In this document: positions 62,067 through 64,000 of the stretch, piece after piece
Numbering within the stretch: the stretch's first letter is position 1
Layout of the letters: each line of letters opens with the position of its first letter
NCBI RefSeq assembly: GCF_018219815.1
Contig: NZ_JADMKU010000008.1
Location: 62,001 to 126,000, forward strand
DNA from: Thalassovita aquimarina
Lineage (GTDB): Bacteria > Pseudomonadota > Alphaproteobacteria > Rhodobacterales > Rhodobacteraceae
DNA length: 64,000 nt
Direction of reading: 5' to 3'
Translations under genes and position numbers: made by a program
The notes under the pieces: model-generated
Told to the model about the DNA's origin: nothing
Databases searched by the model: none
Seen by the model: the letters and a program-made list of their open reading frames with translations, nothing else

Positions 62067-63836
62067 GTGATCGGGGATGAACGGGCATATCTGGGCGTCG
62101 AGGCGTCGCTGACCGGGCGGCGCTGGATCGGGCCGGGGGCGGAGGTTGAACGCATGGCCGAGGCGATGCGCCAGCAAACCGACCTGCCCGCCGCCCTGTG
62201 CCAGACGCTGGCCCGGCGCGGTGTCGCCCCCGAGGCCGTGCAGTCTTTCCTGGAACCGCAGTTGCGCGAATTGCTTCCCGACCCGCGGTCGCTGAAGGAC
62301 ATGGAAACCGCCGCCGCGCGGTTCCTGCAGGCGGTGAAGCAGCGCGAAAGAATCGCCATTTTCGCCGATTACGATGTCGATGGCGGGTCCTCGGCCGCGC
62401 TGCTGATCGACTGGCTGCGCAAGATGGGACGGCAGGCGACGCTCTACGTGCCCGACCGGATCGACGAAGGCTATGGCCCCAACGAACCCGCGATGGCGGC
62501 GCTGGCGCGAGATCACGACCTGATCGTCTGCGTCGATTGCGGCACGCTTTCTCATGGTCCCATCGCCGCCGCCAAGGGGGCCGACGTGGTGGTTCTGGAT
62601 CACCACCTTGGCGGCGAAACACTGCCCAACTGCCTTGCCGTGGTGAATCCCAACCGGCAGGACGAATCCGGCGACCTGGCGCATCTGTGCGCCGCCGCCG
62701 TGGTGTTCCTGATGCTGGTCGAGGCCAACCGGCAGATGCGCAGCGATGGCGCGCAGGGCCCCGACCTGATGGCGATGCTGGACCTGGTGGCGCTGGCCAC
62801 GGTGGCCGATGTGGCGCCGCTCATTGGCGTCAACCGGGCGCTGGTGCGGCAGGGGCTGAAGATAATGGCCCGGCGCGCCCGACCCGGACTGGTGGCCTTG
62901 TCCGACGTGGGCCGGATCGATCAGGCCCCGACCTCCTATCATCTGGGCTTCGTGCTGGGACCGCGGGTCAACGCGGGCGGCCGGATCGGCGCGGCCGACC
63001 TGGGCGCGCGGCTGTTGTCGACTGACAATGCGGTCGAGGCGCGGGCGATGGCCGAGCGGCTGGATGCGCTGAACACCGAACGGCGCGACATCGAAAATTC
63101 GGTGCGCGCGGCAGCGATGGAACAGGCCGAGGAACGCGGGCTGGAGGCGCCGCTGGTCTGGGCGTCGGGCGAAGGCTGGCATCCCGGCGTGGTCGGCATC
63201 GTGGCCAGCCGATTGAAGGAAACCACCAACCGCCCCGCCATCGTGATCGGGCTGGACGGCGACGAGGGCAAGGGATCGGGCCGGTCGGTCAGCGGCGTCG
63301 ACCTGGGCGCCAGCATTCAGCGGCTGGCCGCCGAGGGGCTGCTGATCAAGGGCGGCGGGCACAAGATGGCCGCCGGTCTGACCGTGGCGCGCGACAAGGT
63401 CGAGGCGGCGATGGAGCGACTGTCCGAACTGTTGGCGAAACAGGGCGCGGGCGATGCGGGCCCGTCCGATCTGAAGCTCGACGGCGTGCTGATGCCGGGG
63501 GCAGCGCAGGTCGAACTGGTCGAACAGATCGAAAAGGCCGGCCCCTTCGGCGCCAGCGCCCCCGCCCCGCGCTATGTCTTTCCCGATGTGGAGATTCGTT
63601 TCGCCAAACGTGTCGGGGAATCGCATCTGAAGCTGAGCTTCGGCGACGGCATGGGCGCCCGGATCGACGCGATCTGTTTCGGTGCTTTCGACGGGCCCTT
63701 GGGGCCGCGGCTGTCCGATCATGGCGGGGCGCGGTTCCATCTGGCGGGGCGGCTGGAAATCAACAGCTGGGGCGGCCGGCAATCGGTGCAATTGCGTCTG
63801 GAAGACGCCGCTGAAGCCGGTTCGAACCCGGTGTGA
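62067..63836 (+). CDS. recJ: Single-stranded-DNA exonuclease RecJ
   Basis: A 589-residue RecJ. The DHH phosphoesterase domain has FADYDVDGGSSAALL (motif I) and VVLDHHLGG (motif III); the DHHA1 domain ends with IKGGGHKMAAGL; an OB-like domain closes the protein. The usual DNG of motif II is DCG here. It degrades single strands 5' to 3' in recombination and mismatch repair. The start is GTG 62067; an ATG at 62076 or later would shorten the N-terminus. Confidence 0.95.
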   Translation: MIGDERAYLGVEASLTGRRWIGPGAEVERMAEAMRQQTDLPAALCQTLARRGVAPEAVQSFLEPQLRELLPDPRSLKDMETAAARFLQAVKQRERIAIFADYDVDGGSSAALLIDWLRKMGRQATLYVPDRIDEGYGPNEPAMAALARDHDLIVCVDCGTLSHGPIAAAKGADVVVLDHHLGGETLPNCLAVVNPNRQDESGDLAHLCAAAVVFLMLVEANRQMRSDGAQGPDLMAMLDLVALATVADVAPLIGVNRALVRQGLKIMARRARPGLVALSDVGRIDQAPTSYHLGFVLGPRVNAGGRIGAADLGARLLSTDNAVEARAMAERLDALNTERRDIENSVRAAAMEQAEERGLEAPLVWASGEGWHPGVVGIVASRLKETTNRPAIVIGLDGDEGKGSGRSVSGVDLGASIQRLAAEGLLIKGGGHKMAAGLTVARDKVEAAMERLSELLAKQGAGDAGPSDLKLDGVLMPGAAQVELVEQIEKAGPFGASAPAPRYVFPDVEIRFAKRVGESHLKLSFGDGMGARIDAICFGAFDGPLGPRLSDHGGARFHLAGRLEINSWGGRQSVQLRLEDAAEAGSNPV

Positions 63837-63866
63837 AATTTCCGTCACAAAATCTGCATTTTCCTC

Positions 63867-63895
63867 TTGCGGTAACGGCGGGCTTTGCCTAAGTA
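63867..63895 (+). promoter_or_regulatory. Promoter of tRNA-Glu
   Basis: TTGCGG and TAAGTA are 17 bp apart, and the -10 box is 19 bp before the first tRNA base. Confidence 0.6.
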
Positions 63896-63913
63896 CGCCC
63901 CACACTACAGAGT

Positions 63914-63988
63914 GTCCCGTTCGTCTATCGGTTAGGACGCCAGGTTTTCAACCTGGAAAGAGGGGTTCGATTCCCCTACGGGATGCCA
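63914..63988 (+). tRNA. tRNA-Glu (TTC anticodon)
   Basis: A full cloverleaf: acceptor GTCCCGT with ACGGGAT (G1-U72 as typical), anticodon arm CCAGG-TTTTCAA-CCTGG with anticodon TTC, T-arm GTTCGATTC, discriminator G and encoded CCA. Confidence 0.96.
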
Positions 63989-64000
63989 CTTTCCCAGAAG

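Noticed and set aside
61818-63905. A 695-codon open frame antisense to recJ and hom
   Set aside because: Same cause; recJ and hom have full family signatures, and this frame has none.

Overview
The window is GC-rich, densely coded chromosomal DNA that looks like an alphaproteobacterium of the Rhodobacteraceae (Roseobacter-type). Supporting signs are a perfect GTTC-N7-GTTC LexA box in front of mmcB, a tRNA-His with A73 and no G-1, a ribB/ribH/nusB cluster with nrdR-ribD nearby, a TRAP transporter, a Hint/RTX protein, and hairpin intergenic repeats of a type I associate with that family. No rRNA, CRISPR array, prophage or insertion sequence is visible. Many start codons were reset from the longest frame using Shine-Dalgarno sequences and ATGA-type overlaps.

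Region 1 (1-19 kb) is catabolic and rich in regulators. It opens with a styrene-monooxygenase-like flavoprotein (cut by the window edge) and a short-chain dehydrogenase, divergent from an AraC/XylS regulator. Between them lie two direct repeats of the XylS-operator type. Next is a complete AmmeMemoRadiSam locus, with the B and A proteins fused, divergent from the radical SAM enzyme. It is followed by a CitE-like lyase / CoA-transferase / acyl-CoA dehydrogenase / Meh-like hydratase operon divergent from a LysR gene, a layout like the itaconate (Ict-Ich-Ccl) operons of Pseudomonas and Yersinia. A second operon encodes a PuuE/imidase-like polysaccharide-deacetylase-fold hydrolase, an isochorismatase-like amidase and an MmgE/PrpD protein. 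A second LysR gene and an operon of TRAP transporter plus a second MmgE/PrpD protein close the block. I infer, without proof, that the block degrades a cyclic imide or related precursor to a C5 dicarboxylate and then to central metabolites.

Region 2 (19-29 kb) has a membrane histidine kinase without a response regulator, an RTX/Hint protein, and an uncharacterised set of maleate-isomerase-like, M24 and diaminopropionate-ammonia-lyase-like proteins with a class IV aminotransferase nearby. Then come a shortened HAD-UbiA fusion, tRNA-His, a GNAT gene broken by an amber codon, and SOS-controlled mmcB. A 220-base stretch that looks like a structured non-coding RNA lies near 29.7 kb.

Region 3 (30-41 kb) is a riboflavin cluster (nusB, ribH, ribB with a degenerate RibA domain, ribE, ribD, nrdR) split by an oppositely oriented capsule block (kpsS, a Wza-like lipoprotein, kpsC). 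A long composite inverted repeat borders ribE.

Region 4 (41-50.8 kb) contains an alpha/beta hydrolase with an ECF41-type sigma factor and a candidate cognate promoter. Two tandem duplicated chemoreceptors follow, then an alpha/beta hydrolase-OsmC fusion, YjbQ, dodecin, HlyU and DUF4166 genes, and a DCC-family gene broken by a second in-frame amber codon.

Region 5 (50.8-64 kb) is mostly housekeeping: rpoD and dnaG, a TadG/TadE/TadE set without the rest of a Tad apparatus, a TetR gene with a palindromic operator, homoserine dehydrogenase, recJ and tRNA-Glu.
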